Assembly (NCBI GenBank): GCA_016209015.1
Contig: JACQWY010000003.1
Coordinates: forward strand, 62,001 to 126,000
DNA length: 64,000 bases
Source of the DNA: Gammaproteobacteria bacterium
GTDB lineage: Bacteria; Pseudomonadota; Gammaproteobacteria; Ga0077536
Direction of reading: 5' to 3'
Both the position numbers and the translations under genes were made by a program. Numbering within the stretch: position 1 is the stretch's first letter; every line of letters begins with the position of its first letter. A model generated the notes under the pieces. It was not told the DNA's origin, did no database searches, and saw only the letters and a program-made list of their open reading frames with translations. This document shows, one piece after another, positions 63,193-64,000 of this stretch.

Positions 63193-64000
63193 TCAGGCCT
63201 TCCCGAGCGCTTTGCTGAGGACGATCGAGTTGCGGCGGTAGTTGTAGAGCTCGCGCCGCTCGACCGGCAGGTCATCCAGCCCGACTTTCGAGTAGCCCTT
63301 CTCCTGGAACCAGTGCGCGGTGTGCGTCGTCAGCGCGAACACCCGGCTCATGCCCCGGTCCTCCGCCCGCTGCTCGAGCGCCGCGAGCAGCGCATCGCCG
63401 AAACCATTGCGCCGATACTCGGGATGCACGGCGATGCACGCGATCTCGCCCATACCGGCCGCGGCGAAAGGATAGAGCGCGCCACAGGCGACGACCGTGT
63501 CGTCGCGCTCGACGACCGAGAAGCGGTCGATTTCCATCTCGAGCTTCTCCCGCGATCGTTTCACGAGGATGCCCTCCGCCTCGAGCGGCTCGATGAGATC
63601 GAGTATGCCGCCGACGTCCTCGATCCCGGCCGGTCTCAGCCGGTCGAAAGGCGTGCTGCTGACGAGGGTGCCGACGCCGTCGCGCGTGAAGAGCTCGAGC
63701 AGCAGCGCGCCCTCCACTTCCCGCGGCACGAGATGCACGCGCCCGACGCCCGAATTGCAGGCCTCGAGTGCGCACGACATCACCTGGGCGAGCGGCTCTG
63801 GGAGCGTCAGCGCCGCCGCCTCCTGTGCCGTCAGTTCGCGCAGCACCGCGCCGTCGGGCCCGGCCACGCCCGGACCATCACACAGCACGATGAGCTTCGC
63901 GGCTTTCAGTTCCGCGGCTATCGACGTCGCGAGGTCCAGCGCGTTCAGGCTGAAGACCTCGCCCGTCGGCGAATACGCGAGCGGCGAGACGAGCACGAGA
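63193..64000 (-). CDS. argA: N-acetylglutamate synthase (3' part, cut by window edge)
   Basis: The visible 268 or so C-terminal residues belong to ArgA, the first enzyme of arginine synthesis, which acetylates glutamate. The first part is the end of the amino-acid-kinase-like domain (SPTGEVFSLNALDLA), and the second is a GNAT acetyltransferase domain with GGILDLIEPLEAEGILVKRS, IACIAVHPEYRRNGFGDAL and HWFQEKGYSKV. These match E. coli ArgA closely. The start lies beyond base 64000. It converges with clpA. Confidence 0.94.
   Translation of the reverse strand, partial: LVLVSPLAYSPTGEVFSLNALDLATSIAAELKAAKLIVLCDGPGVAGPDGAVLRELTAQEAAALTLPEPLAQVMSCALEACNSGVGRVHLVPREVEGALLLELFTRDGVGTLVSSTPFDRLRPAGIEDVGGILDLIEPLEAEGILVKRSREKLEMEIDRFSVVERDDTVVACGALYPFAAAGMGEIACIAVHPEYRRNGFGDALLAALEQRAEDRGMSRVFALTTHTAHWFQEKGYSKVGLDDLPVERRELYNYRRNSIVLSKALGKA

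Noticed and set aside
63193-64000. Truncated argA as a pseudogene
   Set aside because: The gene runs off the window edge; all visible C-terminal motifs are intact.

Overview
The window looks like chromosomal DNA of a high-GC gammaproteobacterium. The supporting evidence is an E. coli-type ArgA, the yciO / M50 protease / trpS / scpA / scpB / rluB block, yciB-yciI-bolA, clpS-clpA, and tpiA-secG-tRNA-Leu leading straight into a complete nuo operon. As far as I recall, that last linkage is seen in Xanthomonadales-like gammaproteobacteria. Codon third positions are almost all G or C, so most real genes cast long false open frames on the other strand. I cannot name the species from sequence alone.

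Layout. (1) 542-9007: an accessory acyl-CoA/organic-acid catabolic locus. An alpha/beta hydrolase and an MmgE/PrpD enzyme diverge from a LysR regulator. The LysR gene is followed by CitE-like CoA-ester lyase, acyl-CoA dehydrogenase, family III CoA-transferase, SDR and MaoC hydratase. (2) 9089-16746 on the minus strand: an alpha-methylacyl-CoA racemase-like protein, hydantoinase/oxoprolinase B and A with a small zinc ribbon, a 48-residue remnant that looks like a YchJ protein with its middle deleted, a RuBisCO-like protein and YjbQ. (3) 16747-17266: no gene, but an orphan terminator and a REP-like inverted repeat pair. (4) 17267-25007: YghU glutathione transferase, a TonB-dependent receptor, the two E1 subunits of a 2-oxo acid/acetoin dehydrogenase, and a soluble triple-PAS chemoreceptor with a CheR-tethering tail. 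(5) 25453-32164: a DUF1272 protein, an unknown protein, a sorbosone-type dehydrogenase, and two paralogous Ser/Thr kinase-cyclic-nucleotide-binding fusions on either side of pgi. (6) 32317-33642: a PCu(A)C copper chaperone and psd. (7) 33650-49918: nuoN to nuoA, tRNA-Leu(GAG), secG and tpiA, all on the minus strand. (8) 49991-55295: rluB, scpB, scpA, trpS, M50 protease and yciO, minus strand. (9) 55360-64000: yciB, yciI, bolA, an orphan DNA methyltransferase and dapE; aceA on the minus strand; clpS and clpA; and argA, cut by the window edge.

How the parts fit. Regions 1 and 2 are the accessory part. The enzyme set in region 1 (activate to CoA ester, oxidise, hydrate, cleave by a citramalyl/malyl-CoA-type lyase) suggests breakdown of a branched dicarboxylic or similar acid, with LysR control. 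The hydantoinase A/B pair with a zinc ribbon resembles the acetone/acetophenone carboxylase superfamily. Regions 6 to 9 are housekeeping: respiratory complex I, glycolysis, protein export, chromosome segregation, tryptophan charging, lysine/peptidoglycan precursor synthesis, glyoxylate bypass and ClpAP proteolysis. The least ordinary items are the twin kinase-CNB proteins with DFS in place of DFG, the RuBisCO-like protein/YjbQ pair, the HyuAB-zinc-ribbon set, and the acidic 15-bp repeat tail of ScpB. I did not find a CRISPR array, an intact insertion sequence or a prophage.
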